Source of the DNA: Lentzea albidocapillata
Lineage (GTDB): Bacteria; Actinomycetota; Actinomycetes; Mycobacteriales; Pseudonocardiaceae
DNA length: 64,000 bases
Assembly: GCF_000719115.1 (NCBI RefSeq)
Contig: NZ_JOEA01000002.1
Location: 124,001-188,000, forward strand
Direction of reading: 5' to 3'
In this document: positions 25,267-33,971 of the stretch, piece by piece
Layout of the letters: every line of letters begins with the position of its first letter
Numbering within the stretch: position 1 is the stretch's first letter
Program-made: the position numbers and the translations under genes
Notes under the pieces: model-generated
The model's input: only the letters and a program-made list of their open reading frames with translations
Databases searched by the model: none
What the model was told of the DNA's origin: nothing

Positions 25267-26177
25267 GTCCACTGGATGCCGTACTGGCCGGGCATCGGGT
25301 CCAGGGTGATGAACTGGTACGTCGTCGTCTCCTCGTCGAACGTGACAGGCGGCTGGTGCTCGCGGGGCACCCCACTGCGCGGCTGGAAGTACCCGGAGCA
25401 GCTGGTGGGCAGCATCGCCGGGTCGAACGCGATGTGCAGCACCATCTCCCTGCCCGGCCGGTAGATCGCGATCTGCGTGTGCCGCGACGTCTGCCCCGGC
25501 GGGAACCGCAGCGCGAACTCGACGGCGGCGAGCTCTCCCGCCTGCAACGGCCGGTCCAGCAGGAACTCGAACACGCACGTCGAGCTCGGCACGTCCGCAC
25601 GGAACCGGGCGACGCGGCAGCCCTCGGTGAACGTGACCACCGGCGGCTGTGGCAGCGCGCCGCACCGCGCGACGAACAGGAACCGGGTGGTGTCGTCGTG
25701 GTCGGCCCGGACGACGCGGCGCACCCGCATGGAGTCCTCGAAGCCCTGCGCGTTGATGCGGTAGGAGATGAACTGCGACAGCCGGTGCGGCGTGTCCAGG
25801 TCGTCCGGTGTCGCGCCGACCTTCGCCAGCGCCTTCGCCACGTTGTCCGGCCGCCGCCAGATCTGGTCGTACGGGAGCGCGAGGCCGGGCCGGTTGGTCC
25901 ACCGGCCGCGGGGCCGGCGCGGGCCGAGCAACGCCGTCAGTGTCGACGGGGCCTGGCCGAGAATGGTCTCCAGTACCGCCACGGCCGCCAGCGAACTCGC
26001 CCGCTCCGGCCGGTTCTCGCCGTTCTGCCAGTAGCTGAGCGCGCTCACGCTCACCGGGGTGGCCTGTTCACGCAGCCGCTGGCTGATCTCGCTGAGGCTG
26101 AGACCGCTGCGCTCGATCGCGCAGCGCAGCGCGGCACCGAACTCGGCCCCCGCGCGAATGGTCACGTCGGCGGTCAC
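25257..26177 (-). CDS. XRE-family transcriptional regulator with a large C-terminal sensor region
   Basis: A 306-residue protein. Residues 10-60 form a helix-turn-helix (LSLSEISQRLREQ and SVSALSYWQNGENRPER), as in actinobacterial XRE regulators. The remaining 240 residues are beta-rich without a known motif (for example VVTFTEGCRVARFRADVP). GTG start with GAAGGGAG upstream. It faces the secreted phosphatase gene across a region with three TCCAGAGT repeats, which are candidate operator sites. Confidence 0.83.
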   Translation of the reverse strand: MTADVTIRAGAEFGAALRCAIERSGLSLSEISQRLREQATPVSVSALSYWQNGENRPERASSLAAVAVLETILGQAPSTLTALLGPRRPRGRWTNRPGLALPYDQIWRRPDNVAKALAKVGATPDDLDTPHRLSQFISYRINAQGFEDSMRVRRVVRADHDDTTRFLFVARCGALPQPPVVTFTEGCRVARFRADVPSSTCVFEFLLDRPLQAGELAAVEFALRFPPGQTSRHTQIAIYRPGREMVLHIAFDPAMLPTSCSGYFQPRSGVPREHQPPVTFDEETTTYQFITLDPMPGQYGIQWTYS

Positions 26178-26240
26178 AGGCGACTCCCTTCTCGGGCGGC
26201 TCGCCGGATGGTACGCGCGGAAAATACCGCCGTGATCGCG

Positions 26241-26335
26241 TCCAGAGTATTTCCAGAGTGCCCGGCCTGGTTTCTTGACCTCTCAACCTGGCGTTTCGGA
26301 GTCGAACATGATCGGTCCGAATAGGTGTCCAGAGT
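26241..26335. repeat. Three direct TCCAGAGT repeats in a divergent promoter region
   Basis: TCCAGAGT occurs at 26241-26248, 26252-26259 and 26328-26335, between the XRE regulator gene and the phosphatase promoter. The first two copies are 11 bp apart, about one helical turn. They are possible binding sites for the adjacent regulator. Confidence 0.5.
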
Positions 26336-26361
26336 TATCCAGCAAGGGGAAAGCCGGTTCG

Positions 26362-26389
26362 TTGACGGACGTTGACCGCTCGTTATGGT
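26362..26389 (+). promoter_or_regulatory. Promoter of the secreted phosphatase gene
   Basis: TTGACG at 26362-26367 and TATGGT at 26384-26389, with a 16-base spacer. A second TTGACC at 26372 lies in the spacer. This puts the transcript start near 26396, so the start codon at 26445 is preferred to the one at 26385. Confidence 0.6.
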
Positions 26390-26444
26390 CAGCTCGAACC
26401 GGTTCTCGTTCCTGAATTCTCTTCCCTGCCGAAGGAACACAACC

Positions 26445-28538
26445 ATGAAATCTCCCCTGCGCAGGCGATGGCGCACAACGACGATTTACGCGGCGGCGGC
26501 CATGGTCGCGGGTGCGGTGGCCGTGGCGGTCATGCCGTCCGGCGGTGACATCAAACCCGTCGCCACCGCGGTGCCCGACGTGCCGCAGGTGCCCCAGGTC
26601 GCGGAGCCCGGCACCCAGTCCGCCGGGGTGGCGTTCGCGAACTCGGCCGACGGCGGCCAGGTCTGTCAGGACGGCGCGCAGTGGCTGCGGTTGCGCTTCA
26701 CCGATCTGACCCTGCGCGGCAACGACTCCGTGACGGTCAGTGGGGCAAAGTCGGGCTCCTACACGTTCACCGCCCAGCATTGGCCGGGAAAAGCTTTCCA
26801 CACCAAGGCTTTCGAGGGTGACTGCGTGCGCGTGACGCCCAGCTTCGCCGACAGCGGCAGCCGGTACGCGGTGGACGCCTACCAGTTCGGCACGCAGGCG
26901 CTCGCCGCGGCGACGGCGACCGGGGCGGCGGTCGGCGACGTCTGCGGCTCGTCCTGCAACCAGACCGCGCCGGTGGTCGGGAACATGAACCCGCAGGCGC
27001 TGATCCTGACCGGTGACAACGCCTACAACTCCGGCACCCTGACGGAGTACCGCAACAACTACGACCCGCACTACGGCCAGTTCAAGTCGATCACGTACCC
27101 GACGCCGGGCAACCACGAGTACGGCACGTCCGGCGCCCAGGGCTACTTCGACTACTTCGGGGCGCGGGCCGGCGAGCGGGGCAAGGGTTACTACAGCTTC
27201 GACGTCGGCGACTGGCACTTCGTCGCGCTGAACTCCAACATCTCCCGCGACGCGAGCTCAGCGCAGGTGACGTGGCTGAAGAACGACCTGGCGGCGAACA
27301 CCAAGCCGTGCACCGCGGCGTTCTTCCACCACCCGCGGTTCAGCAAGAGCAACCACGGCGACAACTCGACGATCACGGCGTTCTGGGACGCGCTGTACAA
27401 CGCCAAGGCGGACCTCGTCGTCGCCGGGCACGACCACAACTACCAGCGGTACGCGCTCGCGAGGTCCAACGGCACGCCCGACCCGAACGGCGTGCGGCAG
27501 CTGCTGATCGGCACCGGCGGTCGCGGGTTCTACCGGTTCGGCAGCAGCACCGCGGGACCGGTGGAGGCCGGCAACGACAACACCTTCGGCGTCGGCAAGC
27601 TCACGCTCACCGCGACCGGGTACCGCAGCGACTTCGTGCCCGTGGCCGGGCGCGACTACACCGACACGGTGTCCGGTGACTGTCACAAGGCCGCGAGCTC
27701 GCCGAGCTTCTCCGTCGCCACCACTCCGTCGTCGGTCTCCCTGCCCGCGGGCGGGTCCACGACCACGACCGTGGACGTCGGCGCCGCCGGCGGGTTCACC
27801 GGCAGCGTCGCGCTCGCGGTGTCCGGCCTGCCCTCCGGCGTGACCGGCTCGTTCTCGCCGTCCACGGTGAGCGCGCCCGGCCGTTCGACGCTGACGCTCA
27901 CGGCGTCGTCGAGCGCGTCCGGTTCAGCGACCGCGACGATCACCGGCACGTCGGGAGGGATCACGAAGACGGCCCAGCTCAGCGTGACGGCCGGCACCAC
28001 ACCGGCCGGTTTCAGCGACGACTTCGAGTCCGGCAAAGGCTGGGTCGTCAACGCCTCCGGCTCCGACAGCGCGACCACCGGCAGGTGGGAACGCGGTGAC
28101 CCGGAGGAGACCAGGGAGTCCGACGGGGTCAAGCAGCTCGGCACCACCACGAGCGGCACGAACTGCCTGGTGACGGGACGACTCGCCGGCGCCAGTGTCG
28201 GCGTCCACGACGTGGACGGAGGGCTGACGTCGATGACCTCGCCGCAGATCCCCGTGCCGTCCGGCGGCAAGCTCACGTTCTCCTACACCTTCGCGCACGG
28301 TGACAACTCGTCCACATCGGACTTCCTGCGGGTCCATGTGCTGGACGGGACGAACAAGGTGAAGGTGTTCGAGAAGCTCGGCACCTCGAGCACCAGGGTC
28401 GTGGGCGGATGGCAGAGCGCCACCGTCGACCTCGCGCAGTTCGGCGGGCGCACCGTGAAGCTCGTCGTCGAGGCCGCGGACGCGAGTACGGCCTCCCTCT
28501 GGGAGTCCGCAGTGGACGACGTCCGCGTCACTGGCTGA
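26445..28538 (+). CDS. Secreted metallophosphatase with C-terminal beta domains
   Basis: A 697-residue exported protein. N-terminal basic region and hydrophobic signal or anchor (about 1-30). The calcineurin-like phosphoesterase domain spans about 160-420, with VGD (163-165), TGDNAYN (189-195), PGNHEYG (221-227), FHHPRF and AGHDHNYQR (327-335), all with metal-ligand residues. After about 430 there is an Ig-like Ser/Thr/Gly-rich domain, then a jelly-roll-like domain (FSDDFESGKGW to the end). It probably hydrolyses phosphate esters outside the cell. The ATG at 26445 has GAAGGA eight bases upstream. Confidence 0.88.
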   Translation: MKSPLRRRWRTTTIYAAAAMVAGAVAVAVMPSGGDIKPVATAVPDVPQVPQVAEPGTQSAGVAFANSADGGQVCQDGAQWLRLRFTDLTLRGNDSVTVSGAKSGSYTFTAQHWPGKAFHTKAFEGDCVRVTPSFADSGSRYAVDAYQFGTQALAAATATGAAVGDVCGSSCNQTAPVVGNMNPQALILTGDNAYNSGTLTEYRNNYDPHYGQFKSITYPTPGNHEYGTSGAQGYFDYFGARAGERGKGYYSFDVGDWHFVALNSNISRDASSAQVTWLKNDLAANTKPCTAAFFHHPRFSKSNHGDNSTITAFWDALYNAKADLVVAGHDHNYQRYALARSNGTPDPNGVRQLLIGTGGRGFYRFGSSTAGPVEAGNDNTFGVGKLTLTATGYRSDFVPVAGRDYTDTVSGDCHKAASSPSFSVATTPSSVSLPAGGSTTTTVDVGAAGGFTGSVALAVSGLPSGVTGSFSPSTVSAPGRSTLTLTASSSASGSATATITGTSGGITKTAQLSVTAGTTPAGFSDDFESGKGWVVNASGSDSATTGRWERGDPEETRESDGVKQLGTTTSGTNCLVTGRLAGASVGVHDVDGGLTSMTSPQIPVPSGGKLTFSYTFAHGDNSSTSDFLRVHVLDGTNKVKVFEKLGTSSTRVVGGWQSATVDLAQFGGRTVKLVVEAADASTASLWESAVDDVRVTG

Positions 28539-28542
28539 GGTA

Positions 28543-28579
28543 GGACGCGCGCACGGTCTCGGAGACCGTGCGCGCGTCC
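28543..28579. terminator. Near-perfect 37-bp palindromic terminator
   Basis: GGACGCGCGCACGGTCTC pairs with its exact complement on either side of one central base, four bases after the phosphatase stop. Confidence 0.8.
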
Positions 28580-28599
28580 TTCACCGGAAGGGCTTCCTG

Positions 28600-29799
28600 A
28601 TGTACGTCTCCTCTGTCCGGGCCGGCCTGCCCGCTGAACCGGGCCGGTCGCACCACAAAATCTCCGCGACGGTCATCGGCCTCGGCGTGGTGAGCCTGAT
28701 CACCGACCTGTCGGCCGAGATGGTCACCGCCGTGCTGCCGCTTTACCTCGTCTACGGTCTCGGCGTCGGCTACCTGCAACTCGGCGCGATCGACGGCCTC
28801 TACACCGGTGCCACGGCGGTGCTGCGGCTCGCCGGCGGGCACCTCGCCGACCGCTGGCAGCGCCCGAAAGCCGTGGCACTGTTCGGTTATGGCCTCTCCG
28901 CGGTGACCAGACTCGGCTTTCCACTGGTCGGCTCGTCGGTCGCCGGTCTGGGGCTGCTGATCGGCGTCGACCGCGCGGGCAAGGGGATTCGCACCGGGCC
29001 GCGCGACGCGATGATCACGCTGGCCACGCCGCCGGACGGGCTGGGCCGGGCGTTCGGCGTGCATCGCGCGTTGGACACGGCGGGTGCGCTGCTCGGGCCG
29101 CTGGTGGCGTTCGGGCTGCTGAGCCTGCTGTTCATGGACTACACGTCCGTGTTCGCGGTGAGCTTCTGCTTCGCCGTGGTCGCGGTGGTGGTGCTGGCCG
29201 TGTTCGTGCGGCAGCCGGCCGGGGTCGCGGCCCGGCGGCCCGGACTGTCGTGGCACGTGCTGAAGGACCGCCAGGTCCGGCGGGTCGTGCTGATCACCGC
29301 GCTGCTCGGCGTGTGCACGGTCGGCGACATGTTCCTGTTCGTCGGTGTGCAGAAGTCGGTGGGTCTGCCGGTCGCGGTGCTTCCGTTGCTGCCGTTGGTG
29401 ACCGCGCTGACGTTCATGGTGGCGGCGGCACCGGTCGGGAAGCTCGCTGACCGGGTCGGGCGGTGGAAGGTGTTCCTCGCCGGGCACGTCGTGCTGTTGC
29501 TCGCTTACGCGCTGGTCGCCGTGTCCTGGGGAGGCTGGCTCGCGGCGGCTCTGGTGTTGCCGGCGCACGGCGTCTTCTACGCCTGCACGGACGGGGTGCT
29601 GATGGCGTACGCCGGTCCCCTGGTGCCGGAACCGGTGCGGGCCACCGGACTGGCGTTCGTCCAAACAGGACAGGCGCTGGGCCGCGCGGCCGGCGCGGTG
29701 TTGTTCGGGGTGGCGGCGACCGGGTTGTCGCCGGCACCCGCGTTCGGGTTGTTCGCCGCGGTCCTCGCGGTCGCGGTCGTGGTGGGAGCGCGCTGGTGA
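28600..29799 (+). CDS. MFS transporter (12-helix)
   Basis: A 399-residue major facilitator protein. Seen: DLSAEMVTAVLPLYL in helix 1, GGHLADRWQRPKAVALFGYG as motif A, DRAGKGIRTGPRDAMI, and GKLADRVGRWKVFLAGH in the second half. The DRAGKGIRTGPRDA loop is shared by a group of MFS proteins of unsettled function. ATG at 28600, weak ribosome site. It overlaps the next gene (GTGA), so the transporter and two exported proteins form an operon. Confidence 0.86.
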   Translation: MYVSSVRAGLPAEPGRSHHKISATVIGLGVVSLITDLSAEMVTAVLPLYLVYGLGVGYLQLGAIDGLYTGATAVLRLAGGHLADRWQRPKAVALFGYGLSAVTRLGFPLVGSSVAGLGLLIGVDRAGKGIRTGPRDAMITLATPPDGLGRAFGVHRALDTAGALLGPLVAFGLLSLLFMDYTSVFAVSFCFAVVAVVVLAVFVRQPAGVAARRPGLSWHVLKDRQVRRVVLITALLGVCTVGDMFLFVGVQKSVGLPVAVLPLLPLVTALTFMVAAAPVGKLADRVGRWKVFLAGHVVLLLAYALVAVSWGGWLAAALVLPAHGVFYACTDGVLMAYAGPLVPEPVRATGLAFVQTGQALGRAAGAVLFGVAATGLSPAPAFGLFAAVLAVAVVVGARW

Positions 29800-30698
29800 A
29801 GCGAACTGTGCTGGGTGTGGTGCTGGTGGCGGCCGTGCTGGCGGCGGGTGGGTTGTTCGTCGGCCTGCGGGCGACGGGCGCGCGGCCCGCGGAGGAGACG
29901 CTGGACCTGCGCGGCGGCGAGTTGCTGTACGTCGATCCGGCGGGCCGGGTGCGTCAGGGAGGTCGTACCGGACCCGCGTGCCAGCGGGTCGACGTCGCGG
30001 CGGGCACCCTGATCTGCCTGCGCGCCACGGCAGTGCCCGCGCAGTCCGAGATCGTGGTGTACGACGCGGCCGGCGAACGGTTGCGGCTGCCCGAGTGGGG
30101 CGGCCCGAGCCGGGCGCGGGTGTCGCCGTCGGGCAACGTCGTGATGTGGACGGTCTTCCGCGCCGGCGACTCGTACCTCGGTGGCGTGGGCACGTTCTCG
30201 ACGACCGCCGGGCTGTATGACCTGAAGAGCGGCGAGCACCACGGCTCGTTGGAGGACTTCACGCTGATGGTGGACGGCGTCGAGAACACCGCCGACGATG
30301 TGAACTACTGGGGAATCACATTCACGCGCGACGACCGCACGTTCTACGCCACCGCCACTTCCGGCGGGAAGACGTGGCTGGTGCGGGGCTCGCTCGACAC
30401 GGTGGTGCTGACCTCCGTGCGGGAGAACGTGGAGTGCCCGTCGCTGTCCCCGGACGGCAGCCGCATCGCCTACAAGTTCCGCACCGGCGACCAGTGGCGG
30501 CTGCACGTACTGGACCTGGCCTCCGGTAAGGACACCCCGCTGGCGGAGACGCGGCACGTGGACGACCAGCCACAGTGGCTGGACGACTCGTACATCGCGT
30601 ACGGGCGGGACAAGGGCATCTGGAAGGTCCCCGCGTCCGGTGGCGGCAGCCCCGAGCTCGTCCAGCCGGACGCGGCTTCTCCGGCGGTGGCCCGGTGA
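29796..30698 (+). CDS. Membrane-anchored TolB/PD40-like beta-propeller protein
   Basis: A 300-residue protein with one N-terminal hydrophobic segment (about 3-22) and an extracytoplasmic domain of beta-propeller type. Repeats such as RVSPSGNVVMWTVF, CPSLSPDGSRIAYKF and DDQPQWLDDSYIAYG are PD40/TolB-like. GTG start overlapping the MFS stop. Function unknown; the propeller may bind a ligand or partner for the transporter. Confidence 0.8.
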   Translation: MKRTVLGVVLVAAVLAAGGLFVGLRATGARPAEETLDLRGGELLYVDPAGRVRQGGRTGPACQRVDVAAGTLICLRATAVPAQSEIVVYDAAGERLRLPEWGGPSRARVSPSGNVVMWTVFRAGDSYLGGVGTFSTTAGLYDLKSGEHHGSLEDFTLMVDGVENTADDVNYWGITFTRDDRTFYATATSGGKTWLVRGSLDTVVLTSVRENVECPSLSPDGSRIAYKFRTGDQWRLHVLDLASGKDTPLAETRHVDDQPQWLDDSYIAYGRDKGIWKVPASGGGSPELVQPDAASPAVAR

Positions 30699-31654
30699 TC
30701 CACCGGGTCGCCCTGGTCGTCGCCGCCCTGGCAGCGGCCGTGCTGGTCGTGGCGCCGGGACCGGTCCGCGCACCCGGTCCGACCGTGCCCGCGCCGGTCG
30801 TCACCGACGCCTGGCCGGGTGCGCGGATCGTCACCGCTCCGGGAAACCTGCCCGACGGCGCCGTGTTCGCACCGCTGTCACCGGACCTGCGCGCCGGAGA
30901 GTCCGGTGGGCGGCTGGTGGTCGACGGTTCGGTCATCCGGACCGGCGCCTCGCGGTACGTGCTGGACGACGCCATGCTGGTGTGGCTCGAGCCCGGCACC
31001 GGCCTGTTCGCGCTGGCGGACTCGGTCGCGGAGCTGGTCACCACGGACATCGGCAACGTCGTCGTGCTCGACTCGCAGTACGACCTGGCCGTGCACGACG
31101 GCCTGGTCAGCTGGGCCGCGACCGGGCCGGAGGGCACCACCGAGATCCGCACGGTCCCGTTGGCCGGCGGAGCGGTGGAGAAGGTCGTCCTGCCGGGAAG
31201 GCTCGCGCTCACCGAGTGGCCGTTCGCGACCAGCTCCGAGGTCGAGCAGGGCGGTCCGTCCGTTCTGGTGGACGTGCGCACCTCGGCGCGCACGGTGGTG
31301 AACGGGCAGAGCTACGAGCTGATCGACTGCACGCCTTCGTGGTGCCGGACCGAGGTTCTGCGGCAGGGCGGCAGCGCGCGGCTGGACCTGATGCGGCCGG
31401 ACGGCACCGAGCGCCGCCGGATCGGCGGTTCCGGCCTGCGACCCGCGGTGCCGGACGTCCTGCTGCTGGACCGGTTCGCCGTGCTGGTGGACGACTCCCG
31501 CGGCGTTCTCTGCCTGTACGACGTCGATCGCGGCCAGCTCGCGGACCTCGCGTCGTCGTTCGGCACGGTCGTCGCGCGTGGCAACGCCGTGTGGTGGTCG
31601 ACCGGTGACAACACCGCGCTGACCTGGAACAGCATCGACCTCGGGGAGCTGTGA
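30695..31654 (+). CDS. Exported protein of unknown function, propeller-like
   Basis: A 319-residue exported protein with an N-terminal hydrophobic signal (about 5-25), then a beta-rich sequence with loosely repeated units (VLDDAMLVWLEPGTGLFAL, VHDGLVSWAATGPEGT, ARGNAVWWSTGDNTALTW). One CxxxxC pair (DCTPSWC). It resembles the preceding propeller protein in style. The GTG overlaps that gene's stop. No enzymatic motif seen. Confidence 0.75.
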   Translation: MIHRVALVVAALAAAVLVVAPGPVRAPGPTVPAPVVTDAWPGARIVTAPGNLPDGAVFAPLSPDLRAGESGGRLVVDGSVIRTGASRYVLDDAMLVWLEPGTGLFALADSVAELVTTDIGNVVVLDSQYDLAVHDGLVSWAATGPEGTTEIRTVPLAGGAVEKVVLPGRLALTEWPFATSSEVEQGGPSVLVDVRTSARTVVNGQSYELIDCTPSWCRTEVLRQGGSARLDLMRPDGTERRRIGGSGLRPAVPDVLLLDRFAVLVDDSRGVLCLYDVDRGQLADLASSFGTVVARGNAVWWSTGDNTALTWNSIDLGEL

Positions 31655-31677
31655 CCGCGACGGTCGCCGGCGGATCC

Positions 31678-32037
31678 TCAGGCGGTGGTGTCGATGTCGG
31701 TGACACCGAGACCGAGGTGCTCGATGTGATAGACGGCCTCGTCGAGCAGCATCGCCACATGGTTGTCGTACAGGCTGTAAACGACGCTGCGTCCCTGCCG
31801 CGTACCGGTCACCAGCCCCAGCGCCCGCAACAGCCGAAGCTGGTGTGAGACCGCGGACTGCTCCATCTCCACGGCCTCCGCGAGTTCGTTGACCGGGCAG
31901 GCGCCGTGGCGAAGCCGGGTCAGAATCCGCAGGCGGCTCGGTGTCGCGAGCGCCTGGAGGGTGGCCGCCACCGTCGCCGCCGACTCGGCGTCCAGCTGCG
32001 CCGGCGGTGTGGTCCTGCCCTCGACTCCATGACCCAT
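31678..32037 (-). CDS. nmtR: NmtR-type ArsR/SmtB nickel/cobalt-sensing repressor
   Basis: A 119-residue winged-helix metal sensor. Its N-terminus, MGHGVEG, matches mycobacterial NmtR as I recall it, including the N-terminal Gly-His implicated in metal binding. The DNA-reading helix is EQSAVSHQLRLLRALGL. The alpha-5 site appears as DNH, ten residues, then HIEH (D-x-H...H-x-x-H), the NmtR/SmtB ligand set. Known NmtR represses a P1B-type efflux ATPase until Ni or Co binds. Here that ATPase is divergent. TAAGAT lies 6 bases before the ATG, so the transcript is probably leaderless. Confidence 0.92.
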   Translation of the reverse strand: MGHGVEGRTTPPAQLDAESAATVAATLQALATPSRLRILTRLRHGACPVNELAEAVEMEQSAVSHQLRLLRALGLVTGTRQGRSVVYSLYDNHVAMLLDEAVYHIEHLGLGVTDIDTTA

Positions 32038-32062
32038 GTCAGCATCTTACTCAGTGAACACA

Positions 32063-32076
32063 TGAAGAGGTCTTCA
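32063..32076. promoter_or_regulatory. Palindromic operator between nmtR and the efflux ATPase gene
   Basis: TGAAGA and TCTTCA around GG form a perfect 6-2-6 palindrome (32063-32076) in the 62-bp divergent gap. It lies upstream of the TATGGT -10 (32087-32092) of the ATPase gene and the TAAGAT -10 (32049-32044) of nmtR. One bound repressor dimer could block both promoters. Confidence 0.65.
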
Positions 32077-32099
32077 GATGATCCTGTATGGTGCCTGGC

Positions 32100-33971
32100 G
32101 TGACTTCGACGCTCCTCATCGACAGCCCGCACCGGACACCAGCTCCCAAGCGCTCGCCGTTCGCGATCACCGAAGTGCGCTGGGCGATCGCGGCCACCGC
32201 CCTGTTCCTGCTCGGCGCCGGCGCGAAGCTCGCGGACTCGGCGCCGTGGACGTGGTGGGCGCTGCTGCTCGCCTGCTACGCCGCGGGAGGCTGGGAACCC
32301 GCCCTCGCCGGGCTCAAGGCGCTGCGCGAACGCACGCTCGACGTCGACCTGCTGATGATCGTCGCGGCGATCGGCGCCGCCTCCATCGGACAGGTCGTCG
32401 ACGGCGGCCTGCTGATCGTCATCTTCGCGACGTCCGGCGCACTTGAAGCCGTGCTCACCCAGCGGACCGCGGATTCGGTGCGCGGTCTGCTCGATCTCGC
32501 ACCACAGCGGGCGTGCCTGCTCCTGCCGGACAGCCGGGAGCGGGAGGTGGACGCGGAGACGCTGCGGATCGGCGACGAGATCCTCGTACGGCCCGGCGAG
32601 CGGATCGGCGCGGACGGTGAAGTGGTCGACGGGAGCAGCGAGGTCGACGAGGCCTCCATCACCGGTGAACCGCTGCCGGTCCCGAAGCAACGCGGGCAGG
32701 AGGTCTTCGCGGGCTCGCTCAACGGCACCGGCGTCCTGCGTGTGCGGGCCACTCGCGAGCCGAAGGACTCCGTGATCGCCCGAATCGTCGCGATGGTCGA
32801 GCAGGCCTCGGCCACGAAGGCGAAGACGCAGCTGTTCATCGAGAAGGTGGAGCAGCGCTACTCGGTCGGCCTGGTGGTCGCGACGCTGGCGTTGTTCACG
32901 GTGCCGCTGCTGTTCGGCGCCGCGCTCGAACCCACGCTGCTGCGAGCGATGACGTTCATGATCGTGGCCTCGCCGTGCGCGCTGGTGCTGGCGACCATGC
33001 CTCCGTTGCTGGCGGCGATCGCGAACGCGGGCAAGCGCGGTGTGCTGGTGAAGTCCGCCGTGGCGATGGAGCAGCTCGGCACGGTCAGCGTGGTGGCGTT
33101 CGACAAGACCGGCACGCTCACCGAGGGCACGCCACAGGTCGTCGGCGTCGTCACCGAGCAGGACGAGGACGAGGTGCTCGCGCTGGCCGCGGCAGCCGAG
33201 CAGTTCAGCGAGCACCCGATCGGCCGGGCCATCGTGTCCGAGGCTCGGCGGCGGGAACTTCGGCTTCCCGCGGCCGACGACTTCCAGTCGGCACCGGGCG
33301 TGGGTGTGACCGCGCGGGTGTCTGGACAGTCGGTTGTCGTGCGGCGGCACGATTCTCAGTACAACACCGCGGTCGAGGTCGTTGTGGACGGTCGCCATGT
33401 CGCCGTCATCGACCTCGCGGACCAGGTCCGGCCGTCGAGCCACGCCGCGGTGCGCGAGCTCACCGCCCTCACCGGACAGAGCCCTGCCCTGCTGACGGGT
33501 GACAACCGTGCTGCAGCACAACGGGTTGCGACCGCCGTGGGCATCCGCGAGGTACACGCAGGTTTGTTGCCGCAGGACAAGGTCCGGGCGGTGCGAGAGA
33601 TGACCGGCAACGTGCTGTTCGTCGGCGACGGCGTGAACGACGCCCCTGCGCTCGCGACCGCGCACGCCGGAGTCGCGTTGGGACGCAAGGGTTCCGCACT
33701 GACCGTGGACACCGCCGACGCCGTGGTGGTCGGCGACGACCTCACAGTGATTCCGGAGGTGGTGGCGTTGGCCCGTCGCGCACGGCGAATTGTGATCGCC
33801 AACCTCACGATCGCAGGGACGTTCATCGTGGTGCTGTCGGCGTGGGATTTGTTCGGCACTCTGCCGCTCCCCCTTGGCGTCGCGGGTCACGAAGGATCCA
33901 CGGTCCTCGTAGCACTCAACGGAATGCGGCTGCTGGCTTCCAGCCGAGGTCAGACCGGCTGTCTGCGCTGA
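32100..33971 (+). CDS. ctpJ: P1B-4-type metal-efflux ATPase (CtpJ/NmtA/CoaT-like)
   Basis: A 623-residue heavy-metal ATPase without an N-terminal metal-binding domain. Seen: ITGEPLPV (actuator), ASPCALVLAT (SPC, the P1B-4 signature), DKTGTLT (phosphorylated Asp), SEHPIGRAI, GDGVNDAPAL, and HEGSTVLVALN in the last helix pair, the second P1B-4 hallmark. The subgroup exports Co2+, and in some cases Zn2+, Ni2+ or Fe2+. I chose the GTG at 32100 because TATGGT (32087-32092) would give a transcript beginning there, whereas the in-frame ATG at 32088 lies inside that -10. The 3' end overlaps the convergent permease gene by 22 bases. Confidence 0.88.
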   Translation: MTSTLLIDSPHRTPAPKRSPFAITEVRWAIAATALFLLGAGAKLADSAPWTWWALLLACYAAGGWEPALAGLKALRERTLDVDLLMIVAAIGAASIGQVVDGGLLIVIFATSGALEAVLTQRTADSVRGLLDLAPQRACLLLPDSREREVDAETLRIGDEILVRPGERIGADGEVVDGSSEVDEASITGEPLPVPKQRGQEVFAGSLNGTGVLRVRATREPKDSVIARIVAMVEQASATKAKTQLFIEKVEQRYSVGLVVATLALFTVPLLFGAALEPTLLRAMTFMIVASPCALVLATMPPLLAAIANAGKRGVLVKSAVAMEQLGTVSVVAFDKTGTLTEGTPQVVGVVTEQDEDEVLALAAAAEQFSEHPIGRAIVSEARRRELRLPAADDFQSAPGVGVTARVSGQSVVVRRHDSQYNTAVEVVVDGRHVAVIDLADQVRPSSHAAVRELTALTGQSPALLTGDNRAAAQRVATAVGIREVHAGLLPQDKVRAVREMTGNVLFVGDGVNDAPALATAHAGVALGRKGSALTVDTADAVVVGDDLTVIPEVVALARRARRIVIANLTIAGTFIVVLSAWDLFGTLPLPLGVAGHEGSTVLVALNGMRLLASSRGQTGCLR

